64,000 nucleotides of DNA from Bacteroidetes bacterium B1(2017) (GTDB lineage: Bacteria > Bacteroidota > Bacteroidia > UKL13-3), in NCBI GenBank assembly GCA_002256395.1, contig NKJG01000001.1, positions 806,001 to 870,000 on the forward strand. Direction: 5' to 3'. Below the pieces are notes generated by a model. It was not told the origin of the DNA and did not search any database. It was given only the letters and a program-made list of their open reading frames with translations. Below, in pieces: positions 45,443-53,516 of this stretch (the first letter of the stretch is position 1; each line of letters begins with the position of its first letter). The translations under genes and the position numbers were made by a program.

Positions 45443-46189
45443 TCATGCCCCACAATTACATTTTGGCAAACTGTAAATCGAATTATACATCTTAAGAATA
45501 TTCTTAGAATTAAGAAAGGTTTTGTTCTTTTTAAGAGTACTCACTTTAGCTGTTTTCAAATCAAGTAACCCTACTGAAACATTTGCGGCTGTTTCTTCTG
45601 TCTCAATACTCACATAGTATTTCCCATCCTGAAAATAAAATTCAGAATACCTATCATTGTTTTCAATTTCGTGGCTCAACACAAGTCTTCCTTTTTTAAG
45701 ATCATATATACTTATTCCCGAAATATCAGAGTCGAAGGTGGCGAATAAATAATTTTTATCGGCCGAAATAGAAAAAGTACCACCACTTATACTTGTTACT
45801 TTTCCGCTGCTATCAATAAGTATTGTTTGCCCATTATAATCGCCAAATTTGGAAAGAATAAAATAGGTTTTGCAAGGTTGATTTTTTGCTGGATATAAGC
45901 CAGAGCAACCACCTACAGGTTCAATATCATAATGTTTCTGATATACTGTCTTTCCATTTTTACTAACAGTTAACCAAGAGCGACAAAAAAATAGTGCCTC
46001 CGAAACATTCTTAGGGTGGGTTTGAGTAATTACAATTTGAATAGTTCCAAAGTAATTGGTATCAGTAATACTTACAAATTTAGTAGCAGGATAATCGCTC
46101 TTTTTAAATATCGGGCCTTGTGGCCTTACTTGCGAGAAAAGGCTTGTGCTTACAAGTAAAAATGTTAGTGTAAGTATGTTTAATTTCAT
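45443..46189 (-). CDS. Hypothetical exported protein, beta-rich
   Basis: A 248-residue exported protein (signal ends TSLFSQ). Repeating beta segments with turns (QTILIDSSGKVTSISGGTF, LFATFDSDISGISIYDLKKG, YYVSIETEETAANVSVGLLD) suggest part of a propeller-like fold. C-terminal Cys pair in KCNCGA. Function unknown. Confidence 0.55.
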   Translation of the reverse strand: MKLNILTLTFLLVSTSLFSQVRPQGPIFKKSDYPATKFVSITDTNYFGTIQIVITQTHPKNVSEALFFCRSWLTVSKNGKTVYQKHYDIEPVGGCSGLYPAKNQPCKTYFILSKFGDYNGQTILIDSSGKVTSISGGTFSISADKNYLFATFDSDISGISIYDLKKGRLVLSHEIENNDRYSEFYFQDGKYYVSIETEETAANVSVGLLDLKTAKVSTLKKNKTFLNSKNILKMYNSIYSLPKCNCGA

Positions 46190-46241
46190 AGATGAATCTG
46201 GCGAAAGGGCCTTTCAAATTTAATACAAACTTCAAACAAAT

Positions 46242-46269
46242 TTATTCGCCGCAAATTTGCGGTGAATAA
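46242..46269. repeat. 28-bp near-perfect palindrome
   Basis: Two 14-base arms with no spacer; the core is CCGCAAATTTGCGG and only one position mismatches. It lies between the stop at 46281 and the start at 46189 of two minus-strand genes. The lack of a loop argues for a protein-binding site rather than a terminator. Confidence 0.5.
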
Positions 46270-46280
46270 TGCCGCGTCAC

Positions 46281-46979
46281 TCAACAAATCAACAACAACC
46301 TATACTCGCCAGGCTTTTCAAGGGGCGCTCGGTGTATGCAAGGAAGCACTTGGCTATCTGGATAATCTGTTGCTAAGCGCCACATATTTCCTAGACCAAA
46401 GCTATGTATCGCCGCATTGGGTTTAGGTTCAAAATGTAAATCAAAGAAATGCTCGCTTAAAAAGGTTTCAAAGCCCTGATCCTCTCCATCATATATTTTC
46501 CTAAGCTCTTGGCGTATTTCGGGAATGAGTATTTTTTGCTGCGCATCGGTATTGGCAATAAGCTCGCTAGATGCGCCATAATAGGTACATAAAAACGTAG
46601 CGAGCGGTATGGGCGAGCGATCTACATGAAAGGAATATACATCCGTAGGAAAAAAGGGAAACTGCGCATCTCTATCATAGCTTTTAATGAGGTTCAAATT
46701 AGGATCTGCTCCGTGGGCCTCCAATAAGCGCATATCGCTTAAAATTATCTCGCGGGCACAATTCCCCTCTTCGCTCAATTGAAGGGCTAAAAGCTGCTCC
46801 TCTTCAATCAGTGTAACATTCTCTTCCAGTACTATCTTACTCACAATCTCCTCAAAATCGCCTAGCAGCTCGCGCTTCCAGCAAATTGCATTCATTTCTC
46901 CCAATAGTTCGGTCTGAACCAAGTGCTGAAAACCGTTTACTACAGTAATTTGGTTTGGAGGAAGGGAAGAGTTTTGCAT
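46281..46979 (-). CDS. DUF1826 family protein
   Basis: A 232-residue cytosolic protein. KSYDRDAQFPFFPTDVYSFH and VDRSPIPLATFLCTYYGASS are the conserved DUF1826 core, and CIHRAPLEKPGEYRLLLIC is the typical end with conserved His and Arg. The family tends to have metal-binding-like His residues and is sometimes found near zinc-regulated genes, but its function is not established. No zinc genes are adjacent here. Confidence 0.8.
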   Translation of the reverse strand: MQNSSLPPNQITVVNGFQHLVQTELLGEMNAICWKRELLGDFEEIVSKIVLEENVTLIEEEQLLALQLSEEGNCAREIILSDMRLLEAHGADPNLNLIKSYDRDAQFPFFPTDVYSFHVDRSPIPLATFLCTYYGASSELIANTDAQQKILIPEIRQELRKIYDGEDQGFETFLSEHFFDLHFEPKPNAAIHSFGLGNMWRLATDYPDSQVLPCIHRAPLEKPGEYRLLLIC

Positions 46980-47006
46980 GTTGTAAAATTAATTTATTTA
47001 ACCAAC

Positions 47007-47657
47007 CTATTCCATATCATTTCCATCGTTACTTTTTTCGCCTTTACTTATTCGCTTGGTAATTGGAACCCAAATTCTTTTACCTACATCATAGGCCAGT
47101 TCAAGAGCAACATCCACATAAAGCTCCTTCTGGCGGTAATTGGTATTGTCCATATTTTGGCCAAAAATAATTTCGCCCAAAGTGCGGTTATTAGTTAGTT
47201 GCTCTTTTTTAGATTTATCACTAAAACAAGTTGGGCCTATTTGCTTGTTTGTTTTCGCATCTATGCAATCAAGCTCTGCATAACAATCTACTTCGTACAG
47301 GGTAAATTGCCGACCGTTAAATTCAGAATTTGGATTGCTAACACTTTCTGCATAGGTTCTTTCAGTTAAAGCAATATTCCTTACATAAAGAATGAAATCT
47401 GGATTTACAGCATAATTATCAATGGTCACGTTATCCGTTTTTCTAGCTTCTGCATTAAACCCACTTATAAATTCATTCTGGTAACTAAGTACATCCCGAC
47501 TTAAATATTTAGAGTATTCGGCTTTATTAAGGCTTGTAAAAATGCCAGAAAAAACCACCTTAATAACGACAGGCTTTGTGACATTTTGTTTAAATAAAAT
47601 ACACGAATTAAAAAAGCTGAAAATAAATATCCATAAAACAACTTTTACAAATTTCAT
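47007..47657 (-). CDS. Hypothetical lipoprotein
   Basis: About 216 residues from the ATG at 47657, with a lipoprotein signal (FFNSC). The rest is alpha/beta with a conserved-looking ...YEVDCYAELDCIDAKTNKQI strand. It resembles the small lipoproteins with a TolB/DUF-type fold in Bacteroidota, but no firm name can be given. Confidence 0.55.
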   Translation of the reverse strand: MKFVKVVLWIFIFSFFNSCILFKQNVTKPVVIKVVFSGIFTSLNKAEYSKYLSRDVLSYQNEFISGFNAEARKTDNVTIDNYAVNPDFILYVRNIALTERTYAESVSNPNSEFNGRQFTLYEVDCYAELDCIDAKTNKQIGPTCFSDKSKKEQLTNNRTLGEIIFGQNMDNTNYRQKELYVDVALELAYDVGKRIWVPITKRISKGEKSNDGNDME

Positions 47658-47697
47658 AGGCAAGACTTAAAGCAATTTGCATGGGGGGCTCACTCAA

Positions 47698-47997
47698 TTA
47701 AACGTTTAAGCGAGATTCAATATCCATTTTTTGATGGAGTATTCTACTAATTTCAATTTGGTTTTTCTTTACGTTTATTCTGTAAAAAACAATATGCGAT
47801 TTAACCTTTGATCCAAAGTATCCTTTTCTTATTTCACCATAATCTTTACCTGATAGTGGGTCTTTTGAAATATGTTCAATTTCATCTAGGATTAAATTAT
47901 AGTACCTATCAGCTTGCTCTTGGGACCAATTTTCAAACGTGTACAACCATATTTTCTCCAAGTCACTCGAGGCTTCCTTGCTGATTATATGGTTCAT
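47698..47997 (-). CDS. parE: ParE-type toxin
   Basis: A 99-residue toxin of the ParE/RelE superfamily: ISKEASSDLEKIWLYTFENW and ADRYYNLILDEIEHI form the two N-terminal helices. GYFGSKVKSHIVFYRINVKK and ISRILHQKMD form the strands and final basic segment typical of ParE, which poisons DNA gyrase. It overlaps the antitoxin gene by 4 bases. Confidence 0.88.
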   Translation of the reverse strand: MNHIISKEASSDLEKIWLYTFENWSQEQADRYYNLILDEIEHISKDPLSGKDYGEIRKGYFGSKVKSHIVFYRINVKKNQIEISRILHQKMDIESRLNV

Positions 47998-48245
47998 TTT
48001 TGGGGGATATGTTTTTTGTGAAGATTTTTGAGAAAAGTCTCCCGATTAAACTCTTTTACAAATCCAGATTTTTCCCCCTTCTGCAATTCATAACTCAATT
48101 CTGCCTTTTTGGTCTCTTCATACTCAAACATCCTTAGAGCTGCTCGCACAACCTCACTTGCGGAGGAGTATTTACCCGACTTTACCTGTTGATTAATAAA
48201 ATCATCAAAATAGTCGCCAAGTAAAATAGATGTATTTTTTGCCAT
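47994..48245 (-). CDS. parD: ParD-type antitoxin
   Basis: About 83 residues from the ATG at 48245. The N-terminal ribbon-helix-helix (NTSILLGDYFDDFINQQVKS; YSSASEVVRAALRMFE) is the ParD signature. The acidic and basic C-terminal tail wraps the toxin. It precedes parE and overlaps it by 4 bases. A perfect palindrome upstream is the likely autoregulatory operator. Confidence 0.88.
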   Translation of the reverse strand: MAKNTSILLGDYFDDFINQQVKSGKYSSASEVVRAALRMFEYEETKKAELSYELQKGEKSGFVKEFNRETFLKNLHKKHIPQK

Positions 48246-48269
48246 AATAAGTTTGATTTCCATTTCAAA

Positions 48270-48288
48270 TATACCAATTCTTGGTATA
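48270..48288. promoter_or_regulatory. ParD operator palindrome
   Basis: TATACCAA-TTC-TTGGTATA: perfect 8-base arms, 24 bases upstream of the parD ATG. Fits a ribbon-helix-helix dimer site for autoregulation. Confidence 0.75.
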
Positions 48289-48466
48289 AATCAATAATCA
48301 AGGTAAATTTTGATAATTGCATTCTTGATTTTATAATGAAACAAATTTTCAAACTCTAAAACTACATCCTTACTTTCATTTCTATTTTCCATTGTAGGTA
48401 TGGATTTCGAAAAAAATAAATTGCCATGCAATAGGTCCTCCATTCCTAAGCAAAAAAATATAGCGC

Positions 48467-48904
48467 TTAAATTTGGCCCTTATGCCTTGGGTCAAAATCT
48501 ACCATCCATTCAATACCATATTTGTCTCTAAACATGCCAAAGTAAGAACCCCAAGGGCTATCGCCAATAGGCATTTCAACTTCACCTCCTGCTGAAAGTC
48601 CCAAAAACAATTTGTCTGCTTCTTCTTTGCTTTCTGTTCCAATTGCTATTTTAGATCTGTTTTCCCTTTCGTTTGTTCGTCCCATGCTTTCAGGAACATC
48701 ATTGCCCATTAAAACATTTTGGCCAATTGGTAAGGCAATGTGCATTATTTTGTTTGCTTCCTTTTCGTCAATTGGAAAATCGTCACTAGCTAGGTCTTTG
48801 AAACGCATAACTTGTGCGAACTCTCCGCCAAAAACAGATTTGTAAAAGGTAAATGCTTCTTCGGCATTTCCGTTAAAGTTGATGTGTGGATTTATAAGTG
48901 CCAT
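48467..48904 (-). CDS. VOC family (PhnB-like) protein
   Basis: A 145-residue glyoxalase/VOC-fold protein. The PhnB-like start INPHINFNGNAEEAFTFYKS and the late GSYFGMFRDKYGIEWMVDFD are diagnostic. It is a small metal-site-type enzyme fold of unknown substrate. It is last in a four-gene run (VOC, VOC, DoxX, VOC) facing a GlxA regulator. Confidence 0.85.
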   Translation of the reverse strand: MALINPHINFNGNAEEAFTFYKSVFGGEFAQVMRFKDLASDDFPIDEKEANKIMHIALPIGQNVLMGNDVPESMGRTNERENRSKIAIGTESKEEADKLFLGLSAGGEVEMPIGDSPWGSYFGMFRDKYGIEWMVDFDPRHKGQI

Positions 48905-48908
48905 AATC

Positions 48909-49289
48909 TTAAGATTGTTGTTTGTTTGTTAATTTATGATGCCAAATATAAGAAACTGCTAAAATTGCGAACACGAAGAATGGGAAAAAAGTTTCACCAT
49001 TAATTCCGTCAACCGCTGCATGGCTTATGAATGCAAAAATAAAGTCAAACGCAAACCCAGCATACGCCCATTCTTTTATTCGCTTCGAAACGTTTGGAAT
49101 AAGGATGGCTAATACACCTAAAACTTTAAAAATAACTAAGGCGTTTCCAAAATACAATGGATACCCCAAATGTGTGATTCCCTCTTTTGCCATTTCGCTT
49201 TGTGAGGTAAGGGCAGGCATAACTCCTTCAAATAAGGCAATGATGGAAGTGGCTACCCAATAAATAATTTTGTCTTTTTTCTTTATCAT
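48909..49289 (-). CDS. DoxX-like family membrane protein
   Basis: A 126-residue protein with four membrane segments (IIYWVATSIIALFEGVMPAL; YFGNALVIFKVLGVLAILIP; YAGFAFDFIFAFISHA; FFPFFVFAILAVSYI), the DoxX-like four-helix layout. It overlaps the preceding VOC gene by 4 bases (ATGA). DoxX-like proteins are linked to redox and quinone chemistry, unproven here. Confidence 0.8.
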   Translation of the reverse strand: MIKKKDKIIYWVATSIIALFEGVMPALTSQSEMAKEGITHLGYPLYFGNALVIFKVLGVLAILIPNVSKRIKEWAYAGFAFDFIFAFISHAAVDGINGETFFPFFVFAILAVSYIWHHKLTNKQQS

Positions 49290-49714
49290 AGTTTTTTAGT
49301 GTTTAATTCTTTTTCATAATTTAAAATCCAGTTATTCCCATACTTGTCTGTAAGATCGCCAAACAGAGCACCCCAAAAGGTGTGTTCAAGTTGGTGCTTA
49401 ACCTTACCATCCTGAGATAACTTTTGAAAAAAGGTATTAATATCCGCTTCACTGATGCAATTAAGCATCAACGAAACAGCATTCCCTTTTACCAAACCTG
49501 ATCCAGGTGCCATATCAGAACCCATCAGTACAAAACCTTGGTGTGTAAGTGTTGAATGTAAAATACACTCTTTCATTTCTTCTGGCAATTGGCTTGCTAA
49601 AGGCGATGCGCCAATTGTTTGAAATAAAAGATCACCACCCAAACATTCTTTGTAGAAGGTCATTGCTTCGCGGCAATTGCCATTGAAAGTAAGATATGAA
49701 TTTAGTTGGGTCAT
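49286..49714 (-). CDS. VOC family (PhnB-like) protein
   Basis: About 142 residues from the ATG at 49714 (an ATG at 49723 is also possible). LNSYLTFNGNCREAMTFYKE opens the VOC fold; HTFWGALFGDLTDKYGNNWI closes it. It is a paralogue of the gene at 48.5 kb. Substrate unknown. Confidence 0.82.
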   Translation of the reverse strand: MTQLNSYLTFNGNCREAMTFYKECLGGDLLFQTIGASPLASQLPEEMKECILHSTLTHQGFVLMGSDMAPGSGLVKGNAVSLMLNCISEADINTFFQKLSQDGKVKHQLEHTFWGALFGDLTDKYGNNWILNYEKELNTKKL

Positions 49715-49715
49715 A

Positions 49716-50138
49716 CTAGGCATCTAACAAGGCTTGAATATCAAATTTTTTCATTTGCATAAAGGCCGCAATAACTCTTTGAGATCTTTCAGGATGACTC
49801 ATAAGTTCTCCCAAAATTGTAGGAACAATTTGCCAAGAAACACCAAATTTATCGTCGAGCCATCCACACTGATTATACTTGCCGCCTTCACCAAGTTTCT
49901 CCCAATAATGATCTATTTCTTCCTGTGTATCGCAATTAATTACATAGGAGTTTGCAGGCGAAAAGGTGTAATGTGGACCTCCATTGAGTGCCATAAATTT
50001 TGTTTCATTGAGTTCAAACATTACTACCATAGGATTTTCAGATAGTATTTTTGAGGTTTTGAACACAGAGCAATAAAACTCTGCTGCTTCTTTAGCTTGT
50101 CCGTTAAACCATAAGCAAGGGTAAATTTGATTTTCCAT
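49716..50138 (-). CDS. VOC family (PhnB-like) protein
   Basis: A 140-residue VOC protein: IYPCLWFNGQAKEAAEFYCS at the start and DKFGVSWQIVPTILGELMSH at the end, typical of the 3-demethylubiquinone methyltransferase-like PhnB branch. First gene of the VOC-VOC-DoxX-VOC run, 153 bases from the divergent GlxA regulator, which probably controls it. CATCTTTG lies upstream on the minus strand. Confidence 0.85.
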   Translation of the reverse strand: MENQIYPCLWFNGQAKEAAEFYCSVFKTSKILSENPMVVMFELNETKFMALNGGPHYTFSPANSYVINCDTQEEIDHYWEKLGEGGKYNQCGWLDDKFGVSWQIVPTILGELMSHPERSQRVIAAFMQMKKFDIQALLDA

Positions 50139-50291
50139 GTAATTACTTTTTTAAAATGTGCGTTGAACCGAATTGAGAGAACAAAGATGCATCCTAAATC
50201 AAAAATAGTCCTTGTGTAAAAATGACAACTAAAGGGCTATTTACGACAATATTTAATTTACTTTTATCCCCCACCAATCCATTCTTTAAAA

Positions 50292-51269
50292 ATGAAGCAC
50301 ATAAGTATTCTAGTTCCCGAAAGTTCGGTTATGCAAGCCATTGCCGACCCACAGTATTTGTTTTCTGCTGTGAATCAGTTTAGGACTATGTCTGGCAATA
50401 AACCTTTGTTTGATGTAAAACTGGTAGGCTTAAAGAAAGTAATAAAACTGAATGATGGTTTGTATTCTGTAAATACCTCGCACGTATTAGAAGATAGTAT
50501 AAAAACCGATTTGGTAATCATTCCTGCCCTGTTTGGCGATATGAAAATTGCCATTGCCCAAAACAAAGAACTTTTACCTTGGATTAGCCAACAATATAAA
50601 AATGGTGCAGAAATAGCTTCCTTGTGTGTGGGTGCCTTTCTATTGGCTTCAACAGGATTACTCAATGGCAAAAAATGCTCTACACATTGGGGCTTTCAAA
50701 ATGAGTTTCGTGAACTGTTTCCCGAGGTTGAATTGATGGATGGAAGCATTGTTACAGAAGAACATCGTATTTACTCAAGCGGTGGAGCCAATTCTTATTG
50801 GAATTTATTATTGCATTTGGTTGAAAAATACAGCGACAGACAAACAGCTATTTTAGCTGCCAAATATTTTGCCATAGATATTGATAGAGAAAGTCAATCG
50901 GCCTTTGCCATGTTTCAAGGTCAAAAAAGGCATACAGATACTAGTATTAAGCAAGCTCAAGAGTATATAGAAAACAATATTCAAGAAAAAATTACAATCG
51001 ATGAATTAGCTGCATTAGTTTCATTGGGCAGGCGAAGTTTTGAAAGACGATTTAAGATTGCCACCAATAATACGGTACTCGAATACATAAGCCGTGTGAA
51101 AATAGAATCGGCCAAACGAAGTTTTGAAACAAGCAGAAAAAATAGTACAGAAGTGATGCATGAAGTGGGTTATACAGATACAAAGGCCTTTCGTACAGTT
51201 TTCAAAAAAATAACTGGACTCACCCCTATCGAATACCGCAATAAATACAATAAGATGATAGTGAACTAA
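50292..51269 (+). CDS. GlxA family transcriptional regulator (DJ-1/PfpI + AraC HTH)
   Basis: A 325-residue two-domain regulator. Residues 1-195 form a DJ-1/PfpI amidase-like domain with the nucleophile elbow ASLCVGAFLLASTG (Cys). Residues 215-320 form an AraC HTH pair (ITIDELAALVSLGRRSFERR; VMHEVGYTDTKAFRTVFKK; GLTPIEYRNKY). It is divergent from the VOC-DoxX operon and is the natural candidate to regulate it. The ligand is unknown. Confidence 0.92.
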   Translation: MKHISILVPESSVMQAIADPQYLFSAVNQFRTMSGNKPLFDVKLVGLKKVIKLNDGLYSVNTSHVLEDSIKTDLVIIPALFGDMKIAIAQNKELLPWISQQYKNGAEIASLCVGAFLLASTGLLNGKKCSTHWGFQNEFRELFPEVELMDGSIVTEEHRIYSSGGANSYWNLLLHLVEKYSDRQTAILAAKYFAIDIDRESQSAFAMFQGQKRHTDTSIKQAQEYIENNIQEKITIDELAALVSLGRRSFERRFKIATNNTVLEYISRVKIESAKRSFETSRKNSTEVMHEVGYTDTKAFRTVFKKITGLTPIEYRNKYNKMIVN

Positions 51270-51320
51270 TGTTTGCCCCACAAACACCCTAAACCCCTAC
51301 TTCAGAATAGTTAAAGTAAT

Positions 51321-52112
51321 CTACTCCTCCAATTGGTTTTTACCAAGTAAAAATAACTTATCCTCATTGTTTCTAATAAACTTTTCGCTTTTTATAAAAT
51401 CGGCTTTTACATTTTTAGAAAGGTGGTTTATCCAGCTCGGACTTTCTTCTCCTCTTAAATACGCATACAAAGCCAAGGCATATCCCCATTCCATTTGAGA
51501 TAAATATCCTATGGTGCTCCTTTCCCACCTATCAAAACCTTGGTGTATTTGAAAGGCGGCGTTGGCATTAAAAATTCCAAAACCAAATACCACCGTGGTA
51601 AGGTCGGTTAAGGGTTCATTGTTTTCTTCTATCTTATTTTCACCCAAGAGTTTTATATGCGAAATTTCGTGGGCCAATGTGGCCACCAATTTAATAGGAT
51701 CCTTTAAATTTTTCTCTTCTAAGCCAATATAATATTTGTTATTTTCTTGCCTACCCCAATAAAGTCCAGCAGTATACTCTTCGTCTTCCATAGCACCCAT
51801 AAACATCCGCCTATCAAACACGTTGCCCGTGTTTATTTCGGTCTGACCTTCACTATAAATTTCAAGTTCAATCTCATCAGCGTTAATTTCCATTTGCCGA
51901 GCAATAATTTTCAGGGTATCAAGAGCCGATTGATTTTGTCCGGTGTATTTAATTGGAAAGTCGGTATAATCTGGGCTAAGCACTTTCTTGCTTTTAAGGT
52001 TCTCCTCACCAAATTGTTGCATGAGCCAAAGCAGCGCATTGTCTATCCATTGCCGCATTTCTTCGTCAACCGGAGCTTCTATGGGTTTTTTATTTCCAAA
52101 TAGGTTAAACAT
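51321..52112 (-). CDS. Hypothetical protein with a zinc-metallopeptidase HExxH motif
   Basis: A 263-residue cytosolic protein. Residues 140-150 contain TLAHEISHIKLLGE (HEISH), followed at a distance by NEPLTDLTT, which could give the third ligand. The rest is helical with Trp-rich motifs (FDRWERSTIGYLSQMEWGYA). No signal peptide. The family is not one I can name; peptidase activity is inferred from the motif only. A tfoX-like remnant lies just upstream. Confidence 0.65.
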   Translation of the reverse strand: MFNLFGNKKPIEAPVDEEMRQWIDNALLWLMQQFGEENLKSKKVLSPDYTDFPIKYTGQNQSALDTLKIIARQMEINADEIELEIYSEGQTEINTGNVFDRRMFMGAMEDEEYTAGLYWGRQENNKYYIGLEEKNLKDPIKLVATLAHEISHIKLLGENKIEENNEPLTDLTTVVFGFGIFNANAAFQIHQGFDRWERSTIGYLSQMEWGYALALYAYLRGEESPSWINHLSKNVKADFIKSEKFIRNNEDKLFLLGKNQLEE

Positions 52113-52115
52113 GCT

Positions 52116-52186
52116 TACTCAATAATTAGCTGGTATGTTTGTAGCGCCTCCCGAATTCGATTGGCTAATTTTTCGTTGTATGCCAT
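52116..52186 (-). pseudogene. tfoX N-terminal remnant
   Basis: An ATG at 52186 opens 23 codons reading MAYNEKLANRIREAL... and stops at 52116-52118. The first 15 residues match the well-conserved N-terminus of TfoX-N-domain proteins, but the rest of the domain (KKMFGG and beyond) is missing. The gene seems to have been cut short by deletion just upstream of the HExxH gene. Confidence 0.45.
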
Positions 52187-52211
52187 GTTGCCATTTTAGT
52201 TTAGCGAAAGT

Positions 52212-52325
52212 ATGGATGTGTTAGCAGATAAATTTATTTATCAAAACGAAGTTGGCGAAATTGAAGCACTAAAAAAAGCATCGAAATTCTATAAGGAACC
52301 AAGTCATGAAATAATCGCCATTTGA
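52212..52325 (+). other. Short ORF in the rhodopsin 3' gap
   Basis: A 37-codon ATG-started ORF (MDVLADKFIYQNEVGEIEAL...). It has no recognised family and may be a gene fragment like the neighbouring tfoX remnant. The 333-base gap 52113-52445 otherwise holds only the remnant and the rhodopsin terminator. Confidence 0.25.
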
Positions 52326-52372
52326 ATGCATGTTTGCCCTAATATTTAAATGTCAATACTGAAACCCAAACA

Positions 52373-52413
52373 TAAAAAAACCGGAATCTCTCGACTGATT
52401 CGAGAAACTCCGG
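52373..52413 (-). terminator. Intrinsic terminator of the rhodopsin gene
   Basis: CCGGAATCTCTCGA (52381-52394) pairs with TCGAGAAACTCCGG (52400-52413) with two mismatches. On the minus strand it is followed by seven Ts (A run 52374-52380). It lies 33 bases after the rhodopsin stop. Confidence 0.85.
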
Positions 52414-52445
52414 TTTTGCAAATGCCTTGTTATGGGCTAGCTGTA

Positions 52446-53162
52446 TTATTCTTCTGTTCTAGAAAGTGAATAAATTACTAATCCAAATCCAATTTTATTA
52501 ATTGCATCCGCAATGTTATATACAATATCCATAGCATGAGAAGCAGCTGCTGGGTCAGAAACAAGTTGAATTCCAAACAATCCTCCTGGTGTTCCTAAAA
52601 TATAACCTAATGGATAAATTGCCCAACCAACTAATACAAACCATGCCAACACGCGTGTAGCTTTCGCCACTTGTGGTCCTGCGGTTTGAGCCAATGTTGC
52701 CACTTCGCCAAACCAAATTAGGTAGGCAATGTAAAAATAGGCAGCACCAGAAATTACACCCCAAAGAACACTGTTTCCTCTGTCTAATGTTTCTCCAAAA
52801 TAACCTGTTACTAACATAACCAATGAAGCAGCAATCAACTTCCATAAAAGAGAAATTTTAGCTCCAGCTTTTTTGGTAATTAGATAGAATTCAACGCACA
52901 TCAAAGGCACTGTTAAAATCCAATCTACATAGCGAAAAAATGTTGGCGAATCACCTGTTGCAAGGTTGTATCCTCGCATGTAATAATAATGTACTGCCGC
53001 AATAAAGGTTATTAAACCCGATACTAAGACAGATGTTCTCCATTTTTGAGAGGTGGTGTTCAATTCAAAAAAGAAGAAAACTGAAGCGGCCATCATGGCC
53101 ATTGTTCCAATGAAGAACGTGAAAGCAACATAATTGTCGCTCGCAATTTTTAAATGTTCCAT
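52446..53162 (-). CDS. Light-driven proton-pump rhodopsin (proteorhodopsin/xanthorhodopsin type)
   Basis: A 238-residue seven-helix rhodopsin. Helix C RYVDWILTVPLMCVE has R77, the proton acceptor D80, T84 and the donor E91, the DTE signature of outward proton pumps. H58 in helix B corresponds to the proteorhodopsin His that pairs with the acceptor. D219 and the retinal-binding lysine K223 are in helix G (IADAINKIGFG). M88 is at the green/blue tuning site, predicting green absorption. G135, by alignment of VLWGVISGAAYFY with bacteriorhodopsin FVWWAISTAAMLY, replaces the bulky residue that closes the retinal pocket, as in carotenoid-antenna xanthorhodopsins. It is divergent from the gene for retinal synthesis. 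Confidence 0.96.
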   Translation of the reverse strand: MEHLKIASDNYVAFTFFIGTMAMMAASVFFFFELNTTSQKWRTSVLVSGLITFIAAVHYYYMRGYNLATGDSPTFFRYVDWILTVPLMCVEFYLITKKAGAKISLLWKLIAASLVMLVTGYFGETLDRGNSVLWGVISGAAYFYIAYLIWFGEVATLAQTAGPQVAKATRVLAWFVLVGWAIYPLGYILGTPGGLFGIQLVSDPAAASHAMDIVYNIADAINKIGFGLVIYSLSRTEE

Positions 53163-53296
53163 TTTTAATTTGTTTTAGGTTTTGCCTACTCTTCGGATTT
53201 TCGGATACTCCAAGTTATTAGTCGAGTTTGATCATCAGTACATTAACAACATCCATTTCAAGGCATTGTTTTACGTATTCTTCACTTGCTTGTATA

Positions 53297-53322
53297 TGCA
53301 AAGGCACTTTGCAATGCGCAAA
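53297..53322. promoter_or_regulatory. Overlapping palindromes in the rhodopsin/crtY-blh intergenic region
   Basis: TGCAAAG-GCA-CTTTGCA (53297-53313) is a perfect 7-base-arm palindrome. It overlaps TTTGC-AATGC-GCAAA (53308-53322). On the minus strand the first contains TGCCTTTG, one base off the -7 consensus, so it may combine the rhodopsin promoter with an operator. The rest of 53163-53516 shows no other clear site. Confidence 0.4.
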
Positions 53323-53516
53323 AAACTGCTTACATAAATTAAGACGAGTTAAAATTACAAATACATCAAACCACTAATTCAGAGTCTGCAAAAATCTGAC
53401 AATGTAAAATTTCATAAAGTAAAATATGTACTCTCTATCAAGCTTACTAAGCTGTTTTGGTTTGTCATTATTTAAACCTCCTAAAACTTTTTTATGAAAT
53501 AGATGTCATTCTCAAA

